Assembly: GCA_003344405.1 (NCBI GenBank)
Contig: NOWV01000162.1
Location: 115,824 to 179,823 of the forward strand
Direction of reading: 5' to 3'
Length of the DNA stretch: 64,000 nucleotides
From: Trichoplax sp. H2
Lineage: Eukaryota > Placozoa > Uniplacotomia > Trichoplacea
In this document: one piece after another, positions 1 through 12,382 of the stretch
Layout: every line of letters begins with the position of its first letter
Numbering within the stretch: position 1 is the stretch's first letter
Translations under genes and position numbers: made by a program
The notes under the pieces: model-generated
What the model was told of the DNA's origin: nothing
Databases searched by the model: none
What the model saw: only the letters and a program-made list of their open reading frames with translations

Positions 1-830
1 GATAAATCGGCTCAATCTGCAGACTTACCATTATCATTCAATTCGATGATAGATGATAATCGAGATTGGCCTTATTTGACCGACGAATGTACTTGCATGT
101 TACTTCGAATTCCACTACATCAAAGAAATAAAAATGGAGCCACTTATCACTCTAGATATTGCCCTTACAATAGAAACATTCGCAAAAACACTGAACGCAA
201 ATTAACCGTTCGAACCTATCTTAAATCTGCACTTAGGTTTATATGTATGATTACTTCAACGAGTATCTTGTTGGCAATGCTGTTTTACATCTTGGTCATC
301 CTTTGCTACCTGAGTGAGCAAGGTGAGTCTATGACTGTATGCTATCATTGATAATGAATTCATATATAATCTTAGTAACTTTTGACCAATGCAAAGTTTT
401 TTGGTGCACGTTCTCTACAGATTTATATGATGGCAGAGATGATGTCAACGTTGTCTTACCTTCAATTGTTGCAATAATTTGTGGTATGTGCAGTTTCAAT
501 TCTATTTAAAAATTCATTGCTTAGCCTAGGCAATGTTGCAATGATCAATTTTCGATATAATACATAATATAGTATACTTGCTAGATGATTTCGTGATTTT
601 TATAATAGTGCACATACTTTACCCACTTGTGTACTTGCTGTAGTCAATTTCCATCCATTTATTTATTACTGATTGATCTGGTAGACATTATTGGATATTC
701 TGGGTCTGCTGCCCTGGCAAGCCTATTTGTCTGTATTGGATGTTTATTCCTATGGATCATTTCAGGCAACGACAGGTCTTTACTTACCATTGAATCACGC
801 AACTATCATCCTTTCATGCTATCTTGTTAA
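1..830 (+). CDS. Unrecognised multi-pass membrane protein, 3' part of gene
   Basis: Three exons can be joined in phase: 1-322 (open at the window edge, donor GTGAGT), 421-483 (donor GTATGT) and 685-830 with the stop TAA. The first exon encodes a polar, Arg/Asn-rich segment with several Cys, then a hydrophobic helix near its end (ILLAMLFYILVILCYL). The short middle exon continues with a hydrophobic stretch (VVLPSIVAIIC), and the last exon gives another helix (SAALASLFVCIGCLFLWII) and a short polar tail. This is a typical C-terminal half of a membrane protein with three or so segments. I do not recognise the family. The third acceptor (CTGGTAG before 685) was chosen because an earlier AG at about 646 puts a stop in frame. 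The start of the gene lies outside the window, or the first Met at 46 could be used. Confidence 0.5.
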
Positions 831-3050
831 TATATGACATCTCAGTAGAATATCTACGATAGGACTAGGTGGTTTACAATAGCATTAGGTTATAAATAAA
901 TATGCTACTTGATAGTAATGAAGATCAACAAAGTACTTTATCCAGTCATGTCAAAACATTTGATAGGGCACTGGATGACGAGCCATAGACTGCTAGACCA
1001 GTGCTGTTTCTTGCAGCCCATGGACGAATTAAGCTGACTCTAATCTACTTAGATTTTACTAATGAACATATTGCAAGAACGTAAATTATAGTTTTGCTCA
1101 TGTTCTTGCTATTTGCTACGATATTGCGGCAAGCATTAAGATGCATCAATGGGCTTATTATTATTATTTGCCCTAACGTGATTTCTTGCTCTAGTAAGAG
1201 TACAGTATGCCATTCACTATGCAACACAGCATTGGCTAGGTTGTGACAAAATAGGTGCTTCATTTGTATTATTGCAGTATTTGCATCTTGATAATAGTAC
1301 ATGCATAAATCGGCAATTTGCTAATGCGCGTATGTTTATTACTCATATTCAATAAACATATTGCAGACTTCTTAATTATTAATATGCCGTTTTACTTACA
1401 TTGGTCAAGGCAGTCCAAAGTCAATAATTTAAAGCTTCGCTCTTGATATGATTTATCCTCTGAGAGAAATGCTATTGGTTTGGTTACCATCCATTCGATG
1501 ACGGGCTTAGAAAGTGAATACTAAATAACGACATTTAACCGATGATCCAATTGATTTGTTGTTCGATATACAAAAATTAACAGCTATTTTCGGTATTTAA
1601 AATGCCTTCTAAAACATTGGTATTAAACCAGGTATTATATTGTCGCTGATTAAGTACGGGACTGGATTATTCGTTACAAAAATCTTGACCCAAAATTTTG
1701 CTAAAAAGCTAACATTTTGGATGAACAATGTAATAAATATTTCATGAGACTAAGTCGAAGGTCTTAAATTGTAAGCAGAATGCATTTGCTACCATTTTAT
1801 GATTACAGTATTGCAGATCGATTCCAAAAACATATCTTAATTCTTATACTGTACAATTCAGCTTTAGGATTTTGATGAATTCTACTTAACAGTTCATATT
1901 CATAACTTGAAGTATTACATTATCGACCTTAAGAATACTAAGAAATTATTGGTACAAAATCGTCATAAATTGTAAAGACGTAAGAATATAAGCTCATCGT
2001 ATCAACTTTCTTAGTTACAGCTTCTGTAAAACATTAAGAGAAAACGATATAAATGCGACAAATACTAAAATTATGATTGCTATAACAACTCTATACATTA
2101 CATCTCTACGCTAATAAAGTCGAATACTTTTGTATTTGGGTTTTGCTGCGAAGTAGCAAGAATTAACTAACTACGAATAAATCGTAGTATGACTCTTTTG
2201 TTATCTAAATTAATTATCCAGTATTGTAGTCGATTTCAGAAGATAGTACAACGGACGCAAGCAAATATAATTTCGATTATTTTGACTTTTGCCAATAGTT
2301 TATTGAGAGTTAACTTGATCGGCAGTAGGTAGATTTGATTACACGTGTCTAAAAGTAGTCTTTTAACTAGATTGTACAGTATATCTAGCAGATCAATAAT
2401 GATTCGGAATTGGTTACAATAAGTAAAAATGATTCAACACGTACATTTGTATTAGTTCTGTTCCATCCTTTGACAAGAATCTTTTACGTCAATTTTTTAC
2501 TCATCTTTAAGTATATGTGCGTAATGGAACAGTTAGATCTAGGCTACAATAATATGATGTTAAAATTTGCAATTACAGTTCAGTAAGTATTTACCCAAAG
2601 GAATACAAAACATGTACTGTAAGGGTAAAATAGATGATATATTATTATACATTTGTTTGTACGATTGTACTGTTAAAGTAGGAAAATTGTAGGGGATCAA
2701 GGAATATATACTACATGACAACTGGTTACTAATGGAAGATGTTTAAAACTAGTTGTGGTAAAACTCACTGCTATTTGTCTAATATACATAGACAATTCCA
2801 ATATTGCACGTATGAAATTTCTCCGGTGAGAGACGCGTCTCGTAAAAGTATAACTTATCGATAAAATAGGATAAAGCAATATATTTTTACATGATGATTG
2901 AAGATAGATTAAAGCATCACTGACATGTATGCATGCCAATTAATTATGCATCATCAGTACTTATCATCATTGAATGATTGAATTGCATGGTACAGAAAGA
3001 ACAACAGGATCAGGTCATCTCCATTTCCCAAAGTTCATTACAAGTTGATT
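831..3050. other. Intergenic, no recognised gene
   Basis: AT-rich sequence with stops in all frames. The two short minus-strand frames here (1045-1302 and 2697-2939) show no domain, no plausible splice partners and no resemblance to a family, so I do not call them. The stretch next to 3050 is the likely 3' flank of PYM1. Confidence 0.6.
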
Positions 3051-3599
3051 CTATAAGCCCGCTAATTCCTTCTGTAATTGCGCTTTCTTGCTTACTTTAG
3101 CAGCTTGTTCCGCGTTGAGCTCTTTGATTTCACCACTGTCAAGCTTTTCCTGTAATTCTCTAATTTGGCGTAATTTTTTTTGAATATTTCTCTTCCTACT
3201 ATCCGATAGTTGACTATGATCAGGCGTAGGTTTATTCCATTCGTCGGTGCTAGTAGGTTGATTTCCGATAGTGCATTTTTCTAACTTGTCGGCGGCATTT
3301 TGGACATTATCATGGCTTGCAGGGGAAGGCTGATTTTTCAACTGTTTCTTTAATTTTCGTTGTTCATTTTTCTTTTGAGCTTTACTCTTGGCTTTGGAAG
3401 ATTCCGTTGTGTCTACAACTAGGCCTGGAGGCATGGATGAGCTCTGATTCTTAACTATCTTTTTACCAATACTTTCATAGGTGGCCATTTCATCCTGTGG
3501 CACATAACCTTCTTTGACCTTTCGCTCTTTCCTCCAAGTGCCATCGGGTCTTTTCGTAGCCGGAATACTATATGCCGATTTCTCATTACTCGTTGCCAT
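3051..3599 (-). CDS. PYM1: PYM1 (WIBG), partner of Y14 and Mago
   Basis: A single uninterrupted 182-residue reading frame, close to the usual length of about 200. Residues about 12-38 carry the Mago-Y14 binding segment of the family (PATKRPDGTWRKERKVKEG followed by YVPQDE). The middle is low-complexity and Lys-rich (KAKSKAQKKNEQRKLKKQLK). The C-terminal 45 residues form a charged helix (KRNIQKKLRQIRELQEKL), matching the ribosome-binding PYM C-terminal region. In known animals PYM binds the small ribosomal subunit and strips exon junction complexes from spliced mRNA in the cytoplasm. No intron is visible, unlike most neighbours. The start ATG is the one that places the conserved N-terminal motif at its usual position. 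Identification is firm; cellular role is by family. Confidence 0.93.
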   Translation of the reverse strand: MATSNEKSAYSIPATKRPDGTWRKERKVKEGYVPQDEMATYESIGKKIVKNQSSSMPPGLVVDTTESSKAKSKAQKKNEQRKLKKQLKNQPSPASHDNVQNAADKLEKCTIGNQPTSTDEWNKPTPDHSQLSDSRKRNIQKKLRQIRELQEKLDSGEIKELNAEQAAKVSKKAQLQKELAGL

Positions 3600-3739
3600 G
3601 ATTCAAAATAAGCCTATTTCTACTCATCAAATGATATTATAAGAAGAAAAAGTGATAATGATCCTCTACTTGCTTGAGCTATGTTGATTTTCCAACCAAT
3701 TTGCAGTTTGCAGGTGTTGGTTGAATGAGGGTTAAAATG

Positions 3740-4860
3740 CTTGAAGCCCAGTACAGTAGTTACACTGTGCAGTGTACACTGTACACTGTACGCGCGTACT
3801 GTACTCTACAGTGTACAGTACTATAGTTTCTTTTTTGACTGTACAGTACTGTAGTACAATACTATAACCATGAACGAGAGATCTCTCTCTAGTAGTGCTG
3901 GAATTCCTGGATCGAAATGAGCGATCGAGCGGCGATTTCTCGATTTCCAGTAGCCATGAAACTGTACCCAATACAGTACTGTGTGTTGAAAGAGTCTTCA
4001 ATGTCACATACAGTACAGACTGTATGTGCTAAGCACGTACTATAAAACTCCGTCAAAGCCGTAGAGGTAAGAAGAAGAACTAGAGTCCGAAAACTGCCTT
4101 CATGTTCAGAGCTGTTGAAACTGTACTACAGTACAGTATACTGTAGAGTCCAGTACGTTGTACTGTACTGTACAGTGTACAGTGTACAGTACCGGACCAC
4201 CAGAAGGAGGCCCAAGTGGTCCGGATCTGTCCAGTGGTCCAAGCTGTTGAAACTGTACTACAGACAGTACAGTACAGTATTCCAGTTGTACACTAAATGT
4301 ACAGTACTGGACTGGAATGCAAATTACACGGTCTACACTCTACAGTACTGTAGGCACGGACCGCCAGAAGGAGGCCTAAGTGGTCCAAGCTGTTGAAACT
4401 GTACAGTACAGTATTCCAGCTGTGTAGTACAGTACTGTACAGTTTCAACAGCTTGGACTACTGGACAGACCGATTAAGTGCCCATACGCAATTCCAGCAG
4501 GCATGGATCACCAGAAGGACGCCCAAGTAGTCCAAGGTCTGTCCAAGTGGTCCAAGCTGTAAAAACTGGTACAGTACTGTCTACTGGACTGGAATGCAAT
4601 TTCCTGCAGGCACGGACCACCAGAAGGACGTCCAAGTGGTCCATGGTCTAGTCTCCACCGTCTGTCACAGTACTGTAGTAGTCCATGGTACAGTACAATG
4701 CACCCTACATCACCGCTGGGAATACTGCAGTATACTGTACGGAACAGCGGGCTGATCTTGTATGCAATCCCCTGCCCATTTGTACACTGTACTGGTAAAG
4801 TGGATATTGCCCATTTCGTCTTGCTATGGGTAATGGAGTCTTGGCTGCCATCATAGTTAC
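3740..4860. repeat. GTACTGTAC palindrome cluster with GGACCAC hairpin modules
   Basis: Dense runs of TACAGTAC, GTACTGTAC and TGTACAGTGTAC occur here. Four copies of a roughly 29-base module that begins GGACCAC and ends GTGGTCC (a 7-base inverted repeat around an AGAAGGA core) sit at about 4194-4222, 4358-4385, 4505-4533 and 4614-4642. They are usually followed by AAGCTGTTGAAACTGTAC. A perfect 25-base inverted repeat lies at 4385-4409 and 4432-4456. Open frames in this block (3732-4007, 4115-4396, 4508-4864) are products of the repeats and are not called as genes. Confidence 0.8.
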
Positions 4861-5030
4861 TCACTCAAAGCCTCATCATCGCTTACCTAACTTACTGTTC
4901 ATGTAATCTTACAAACAACATTTTCGTGCCTTCAACAATTCAAAAAGTGGAGAACAATATCGTAGTCAAGATTTCAATTATTACTTCTATCTTAAGGCAA
5001 TAACGCGGATTGTTGAGTAATCCAAGCAAA
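4861..5030. other. 5' flank of cullin-2
   Basis: AT-rich sequence before the cullin start codon. No clear core promoter element was recognised. Confidence 0.4.
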
Positions 5031-8000
5031 ATGATGAGGAAAAGCATCGACTACGACGCAACTTGGGCGTCATTGCGAAAAGTCATCTTTGATGTTCTTA
5101 CATTGAAACCGGTGGATCGAATTATATGGAGCGATAGTATATCGTATCCTTAACATCATAGGTCTATTATTTGTTAGCCAGATATTCATTTTCAACCTTA
5201 AAATTGTTGCAATCCAATAGTAAACGACCTTACAGGATTAGTGTGTTGACATGATTGTCCTAGGCAAGCCTATACAGTACTGTAGCGCCATGACCAAATG
5301 GATGCAATACTAGCAGTCATGTTACTTTACCCTATGATCGATCAATAGGGTAGAATGCCTTGATCTCTTAATCATGACAGTACTATAAAATTGATCAATC
5401 GATGAAATAATCATGTAAGTTACAATGACTTTCCTATCATTCTGATGGACTATCTTACTTCATTCTTGCTATCATGAACTACTGTAACAGTATTGTGTCA
5501 ACATGATTCTGTGTAGTCTGTAGCGATCAGTAAATAACTTGTAAACTAAAACTAAAATTATACCTACTCACCATGATGATCAATATTACAACACTGTACA
5601 TAGGTAAAAGTAGTTAATATCCAGTGTTACAGGAGATTAAAATAGCTTCAATTACAATTATATCTGGTAACTAACTATTACTATCATCATGGATAGTCTA
5701 TTGCAGTAGCTGTGCTAGCTCAATTTCAAAACAAGGAAAGAATAGGGATCAATTCAAACTTGTACTACTCTCCAAGAGTTAATGGCGATAACCTGACTAT
5801 TATATTCTCTATGTACTAATACATGACTATGACTTGGAGATATTTTCTTTAATGTCAAAATTTCTTACTCGCTCATGAAAAAAGTGATATTTACTCTATT
5901 TGCATCTCTTCTTCGGAATATATCGAGCGTATTTACAACGATTGCAAGGAATTCCTTATTTCCCATATTACCCATATTAAAAAGGAGGTAAGTTGAATGA
6001 AAGGACTGATGTTACTACTGCATACACGGTACATGCTGAATCACACTATGTCTAAAGATATAGTTTAGTAACATGTCAATACAATATCAAGTTATGGCTG
6101 CGCTATGCTTAGTCTTATGCCTTAGAAATATTTTCGCATGTACAAGTCACGCAAGGATGTGATGACGCAAAACTAGAAATGTACTCTTTTTATATTTAGG
6201 CCATCAAAGAATTACTTGCCTATTTTAATAGCGAAATAGTTTAATGCTGCTGATTAGTATGATGAGACAAATAATTAATTTCAATTACATATTAGCTACA
6301 TGGTGGAACTTTTAGAATGTACTAACTTAGATTTAAAAGGCAGCATCCTACTCTGCTAAAATTAAAGGCTAAAGGGCATAGCAGTAATAATATTACTAAA
6401 ATGTCATAATGCACGTCGTAATTCCAGTGATGTGAATTTGACTTTACCCTTAAATTTATACACTGTACCGTAAATCGTCTCATAAAATAGGGTCCTTTCT
6501 ACAATAATGTAATACAGTAATTATTCATCAATCACATGATCGCAATTGATATTTTGACTGCAGCGTTCCAATATATTTCATCATCACTATACTAATCTCT
6601 TATTCGCCAATTGTAGCTGACTGGTGTATACTCGCAAGCTTTACTGAAAAAATATTATGAATATTGGATAAAATTTAGCTCTGGAGCCAGTTATCTCAAT
6701 TCCATGTTTACGTATGTTTAATAGCATATTTAGTTATAAGTGTTATAAATGTAGCGTTGTCAACGATTACATATGAAATAATTGATATTTATGTAGCTTA
6801 AAATTGAAAAGTATTCATATAGATATAACGAAAGCAAGAAATTATAACTGATTTTAGTACAGAATTATGTGATTTAACAAAACAAGGCACTACAGTAACC
6901 GTAATCACGCGCTAGTAAAATGATTGCAATACGCGTACAACCTTACTTCTTAATAAATATTACATGCAATCCGGCCCTTTATTCTCCACTTATTGTATCC
7001 TTATTAACTATTTTTCATTATCGAGTCTAGCTGTCGAATATGTACGCAGGTTCAAGTAGTTTTTTACTAAATCTTGTTTCTATCATCTACCAGGTATCTC
7101 AATCGTAGTCGCAATTATATGCATGGAAGCGACAGCTCTTATGAACAGATGCCCTATTCAAGCCAAGAGAATGAGGAGCTACCAGCAGAAATTGGACAAG
7201 TAATTAGACACGCTAATTTTCAAATTTTTTATTACAATATTAGTCACTATGTTGTAAACTGTTACATGCAGTTCTAATAGTAATGTGCATTAATTTACGA
7301 ATGGTTATCATCATTGTTAACAAATTCATTATTCCATCAATTATTGAATATTTTTTAACACAGATTGCCATGCAGCAATGGCAGGAAATAATCATTGAGG
7401 AATACCAAGTTGAATTGGTCAATGTTTTACTTGCTGCCATAGAAAAGTTTGTAGCTACCCTATGAACTGATATTTTTTAATATTTCAAATTTGAATGTTG
7501 TTATGACTAATTGTTACTAGCCGTTGTAATATTATGCTGTCTTCTATGACGTTTTATATAAATCTATATATAATGATTCTTATCTAAACACTTCACAGTG
7601 ATCGTAAAGAAGAAGATATTCCTGTTGCAGATTTAGTACAGGGTGTTATCCATTCGTTTGGTAAATTCGTTGAACTCTAAATTAAATTTTATCGCTAGTA
7701 GTTATAATGGTATACAGCAGATAACACTCTATCAGATACATTCTGACAATTATGCCTAATTTATTGTTTGATATCATCAATTTACAGTTAATGTAAAAGG
7801 GGATGAAGTAACATCTCTCAAGGTAGGCTATTATCCATTAGGAAAGAACAATTGTATAGTAATTTTGTATTTATTTAATACATAAAAATAGATGAAATTA
7901 ATATATAATCCTTACGGATATCCTTTACAAATCTATTGAGAACATTATCTTATAACCGACAAAATATACTTCACTGTAGTTTTATCAATCGGTATTTGAA

Positions 8001-11000
8001 GCTCGGCTCTTGGAAGAGACAAAAAATTTCTATGCTCGTGAGCTTGCTCGACTAAGGGAATCTTATGATTTTTCAGGATTCATAAAGGCCGTATGTAAAG
8101 CTTACATTTTATAATACGAATATAGATAGCTGTTATTTACCTATTTAAAGTTGCTAAACAATCTATGTGTCACATTACATTTTCGCAGGTTAAGAATAGA
8201 ATTGATGCTGAGCAACACCGGTGTCAGAAATTTTTTCATGTTAGTTCGCATAGTAAAGTACTGAAAGCGTGCATATCACGACTAACAGCTGAACAGATAG
8301 ACTATCTCAACTGCGAATGTGCACGACTTGTAAAAAATGAGTTAATCGACGGTAAGCATTGGACTTTTTATATAATAGATCTTTAGCGTAATAATGGATT
8401 GTAATTAAATTTCAGAGCCTTCGGTATATCATATTTTACAGTTGCAGTGCCAATAATAGATTCCAGACAATGTATCTAATTGATTTACATATATCACTTA
8501 TAGATTTAAACTGTTTATATAAATTACTGAGATTGGTTGATAATGGTCTAAAAGTTATGCTTCAGGAGATAGAAAGTCATATCAAAAGAATTGGTAAGTT
8601 GCTTGTTATAAATTTATTCAGAAAAGTAAACTTGATACCACGCACTAAATATTATATAATACGAAATAGTACGCAACACTAGTAATAAAGTAAAAATGTT
8701 TTAGGCGTTGAAGTCACTGCTGACCTACGGAAGGAAAACGTACGATGAATTGAAGATTGTAGCAGATCGAATCTTTCCATACAATTTTAAATAAAGCATA
8801 TTAAATTATTAACAAATTTTCTTTAAATGTCGTATTGTAGACTTGTGAAGATTATGTGAATGCTATGCTTAAGGTATCCGATAGATTTTCGACACTGATC
8901 CAACAGGCTTTTGAGGAAGATCCGGAATTTAAGACAATCTTTGGAAAAGTAAACTAAAGCTGGCCAGAATATTTGATATATAGATATATTTATTAATTTA
9001 AGGCAGTATCAAATGACATCATTATTTAAAACATAGGCCATCAGAGCTGTAATAAATCATTCGAACTCTTCCAGTACTCCTATCAGGGCTGCTGAAATTG
9101 TAAATGATACCGTAGCTTTTTCAATTAATTCTATTGATCAGTTTTATTCGGGTCGTTTCTGTCTGACTAATGTAACATTTTTTATTAGCTCGCTAGATAC
9201 GCGGACATTCTTTTGAAGAAAGGTTCGAAAAACTGGAGTGATGCTGAGTTGGATGATAAGCAATCTCACGTGGTTAATAAAGAAGCCGAAATACGTTTTA
9301 CTCTTCCTGTTTGATTTATAGCTTTTCTTACTCAAATTTATCGTTTCAGATTAACCTATTTAAATATGTGGACGATAAGGACCTATTTCAGAAGGTATTA
9401 GTTCAAGTTTTGCTTCTACAATTTAAGTAGCGATTTCCATTCGAAGAGTAGTGCAGAAGGCTATTTTAGCTACTACAGATCGCAAATCTCATTCATTGAT
9501 TATATTTAGTTCTATAGCAAATTCTTAGCTAAGCGATTGATTATGAATGGATCGATATCGTTGGATGCTGAGGAAGAAATGATAAAAAAATTAAAGGTAT
9601 TAAAAATTAAGTAAAATACTCAAATTTGTCTAGATTTCGGATATACATAGCCACATTTGATTGTAATATCTTCTTTGAATATCAGATTATTTGTGGTTAC
9701 GAGTATACAAGCCGACTACATCAAATGTTCACAGATATACGTTTGAACGAAGGTGTAAACAGCGAATTTTCATCTTATTTGAATAAGAAAAACATCAAAT
9801 TAACCGTGAATTTTAGCGCCAGCGTCCTACAGGTATGTAGTCATGCAATAATATATCACTTAAAACTGCTGACTTTTTGTTTCTGTTACCGTTACCAGTC
9901 TGGAGCCTGGCCTTTAAATCAAACTTCTTCGCCATATTCTATACCACCAGATCTGGAAAGATCGCTCACAACGGTATTATTCTAAGTTTGATACAATAAA
10001 ATATTCACTTAGAGTTAATCTTAAATCTTTTTTCAGTTCGAAGAATACTACTGCACCTCGTTACACCGTGGAAGAAAACTAGTTTGGTTACCTTACCTCT
10101 CTACTGGTAAAATTTAATACTTATAGAACGAAGTGTTTATAATTCGTATGCAGTTTTCTGTAAAACTAACCAATGCTGCAATTTGTTAAATCCCTTTTTA
10201 GCTGAACTTCGTATGACCTATCTAAAGAAGGGTTACTATGTCACTACAACAACTTATCAGATGGCAGTTTTACTTTTATACAACAATGCTTTATCGTATA
10301 CAGGACGGTAGGTCAATCACTGAATGTAAACTATATTAAACCGTTAAAGCTATACTTTTCTAATATAAAGTTGGTACAATTGCAACAGAGATATCGCAAC
10401 GTGGACGCAATTGACTGAAAAGGAATTAATTAGAACTCTCTCCAGTCTAGAAGCAGCAAAAATTCTAATTAAAGTTAGAATTTTTAATTAATGTTCTGTT
10501 ACAGCAAAAATTTTTTAAAAGAATGTATCGTAATTATAGGAAAATTCCCGTGAAGGTAATAGTTATAAGCTGAATTTAGAATTTGGTAATAAACGCACAA
10601 AATTTAAGATAGCATCATCGTCTATACGTGAGAGTCCTCAGGTAAAGGATTTTTAATTGCTCCCCTTATCCATCTAATTTAAAATAGTAGAGATAATTTA
10701 CCTATTTTTTATGTTCTTCAGGAAATAACCAAGGTTCACAGTAGAATTGAAGAAGAGAGGAAATTATTCCTACAGGTAAAAAGCATGGATAACTTTGCAG
10801 TTGAGTGTTTCGGTGTCTAAGTAATTAAATGTTTATATGTAACTTGCAGGCAACAATAGTTCGAATAATGAAATCGCGAAAAGTCTTAAATCATAACTCC
10901 CTTTTAGAAGAGGTTAAAAATTTATTTAATGCGTGTGATATCGTATAGTCATAGATTGCAAAAGTTTTCTTATTCTCATTTTAACCTGACTGTTAGGTCA

Positions 11001-11220
11001 TTAAGATGTCAGTTAATAGATTTTCGCCCTCCATTGTGCTTATTAAGGTAAGTTTTCGAATTACTATTCTAATCTATGCTATACAAGTATCTACGGAATG
11101 AAAGCTTAAATTCTTAACGTGGTACTATATCATTGTTAGAAATGCATTGAACTTCTGATCGAGAAAGATTACATGAAGAGAAATGAGGGAAGACAAGATG
11201 AGTACAACTACATCGCGTAA
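5031..11220 (+). CDS. CUL2: Cullin-2, scaffold of CRL2 ubiquitin ligases (26 exons)
   Basis: Exons: 5031-5143, 5885-5987, 6617-6711, 7094-7199, 7364-7446, 7599-7660, 7788-7822, 7980-8090, 8189-8351, 8504-8593, 8705-8739, 8841-8948, 9037-9099, 9189-9272, 9350-9394, 9510-9596, 9686-9832, 9899-9973, 10037-10106, 10202-10307, 10389-10473, 10540-10641, 10722-10775, 10850-10912, 10997-11047, 11140-11220. All phases join, giving 738 residues (human CUL2 has 745). The N-terminal cullin repeats include FDVLTLKPVDRIIW and SDIYSICIS. The C-terminal domain shows FKYVDDKDLFQKFYSKFLAKR, and the subfamily-diagnostic SGAWPLNQ and TTYQMAVLL fit CUL2 better than CUL1, 3, 4 or 5. The neddylation motif IVRIMK puts the NEDD8 acceptor at Lys682 (codon 10871-10873), and the winged-helix tail ends in YNYIA. 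By family it binds elongin B/C with substrate receptors at the N-terminus and RBX1 at the C-terminus. A second ATG at 5034 could also be the start. Confidence 0.95.
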
Positions 11221-12278
11221 AATGCGCAGTGTGACACTTAATGGCTTACTCGATCTTAGTAATGTAAATGAGAGCTTTGTGGCTAAATAGCATGAAATAA
11301 CTCTGTTCCATATATCTCTTGTCGTGATTATTGCAAAATCATAATTAAATGAATGAGTGAATGAACGATTGGTTTTTTACCACCTAAATGATTTGAGTGA
11401 CTTATTTATTGCCAAGCTCATAGTTGTCTATATGATCCATTGGATACTTGTAAGGGCAAAGATACGTATTTTGCTATGTACACTGTACAGTATAATGATG
11501 CGATAATTAATAACTTTTTCTGGAAATGTCTACATTGTAACGCAAGAAATATCTTGCGTTATCTGGAAGTAAACTAATTACTGCCTATAACTTTTACCTG
11601 TGTTTTATGTGTTCAATGATAAAGTAATTCCATCAATAGGTACTTGAATATACTATAATTTTACTTCTTGATACGATGCTTAGAGTCGCTATCCGCTAAA
11701 GCGTGCAGTTATGCTGTAGTACATAATGTTCATTATCTATCAGAATTGAAAGATACTATAATGAAAACATTACGATCTACGTAGTGCTGCATATTAAGTA
11801 CGTATAATATGGTGAAGCAGTACTGAATTATTTAGTAATTTACTGTAGATTAGAATTTAGAAAGCTAATGCACTATATTATAGTAAAATGATCCACGTAT
11901 CTATTGTTGGTCCCTCGGTATAATTTGATAAGGGTACATTCAGCCGGCAAATGGTGGTACGTATATAATTGTAGTATTGCATTTAAATCAGTTCTTAACA
12001 ATAAAACTTATCAGTCTAAAACTAAACTAGCACGAAAATTCTTGTTGGGTAAGGGTAACAGCATATTACTACGGTAGTGAACAGCAGGCGATACTATACA
12101 TATTTAATACGTGCATTTAACGTGTATATTAGGTAATAAGGTACACGAGTGAAAAAGGGGACAAACATCTGATTCGTAACTTCAATTTCTTTAGTTTTAC
12201 ACACCCGTATAGGGTCTATACACAACTTATAATAAATTCGTAAAACTAGCGAACAAATTTACGCTTTCTTTCGCTTAG
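11221..12278. other. Intergenic between CUL2 and orphan exon
   Basis: AT-rich with many stops. I searched by eye for the missing upstream ACBP exons (the YKQAT and AKWD motifs) and did not find them. A short GTACACTGTACAGTA tract lies near 11478. Confidence 0.5.
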
Positions 12279-12382
12279 GAATATCTAAAGAACAAGCCAA
12301 GGAAAATTGGATGAAGAAGGCGGATAAATTAATCGGAAAAAAATGTGGCAGGGAGCATGGCAGTATTTCTAATGATGCATGA
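12279..12382 (+). pseudogene. Orphan last exon of an ACBP-type gene
   Basis: Follows a good acceptor (CTTTCGCTTAG). It encodes, after one phase base, GISKEQAKENWMKKADKLI and then about 15 further residues to TGA at 12380. This aligns with the last exon of the intact ACBP gene 3.5 kb downstream (GMSTEEAKQAYIKKANSL), with the same phase and the same position of the acceptor. The upstream exons with YKQATVGD and AKWDSW are not found between CUL2 and this point. It is most simply a relic of a tandem duplication. It could instead belong to a gene whose other exons are too diverged for me to see. Confidence 0.5.

Noticed and set aside
4508-4864. 118-codon minus-strand frame
   Set aside because: Lies entirely in palindromic repeats; the translation has no domain and mirrors the repeat modules.
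5031-11220. The cullin could be CUL1, CUL4 or CUL5
   Set aside because: The SGAWPLNQ and TTYQMAVLL segments and the EITKVHSRIEEERKLFLQ stretch fit CUL2 best from recall, and the total length fits CUL2 as well.
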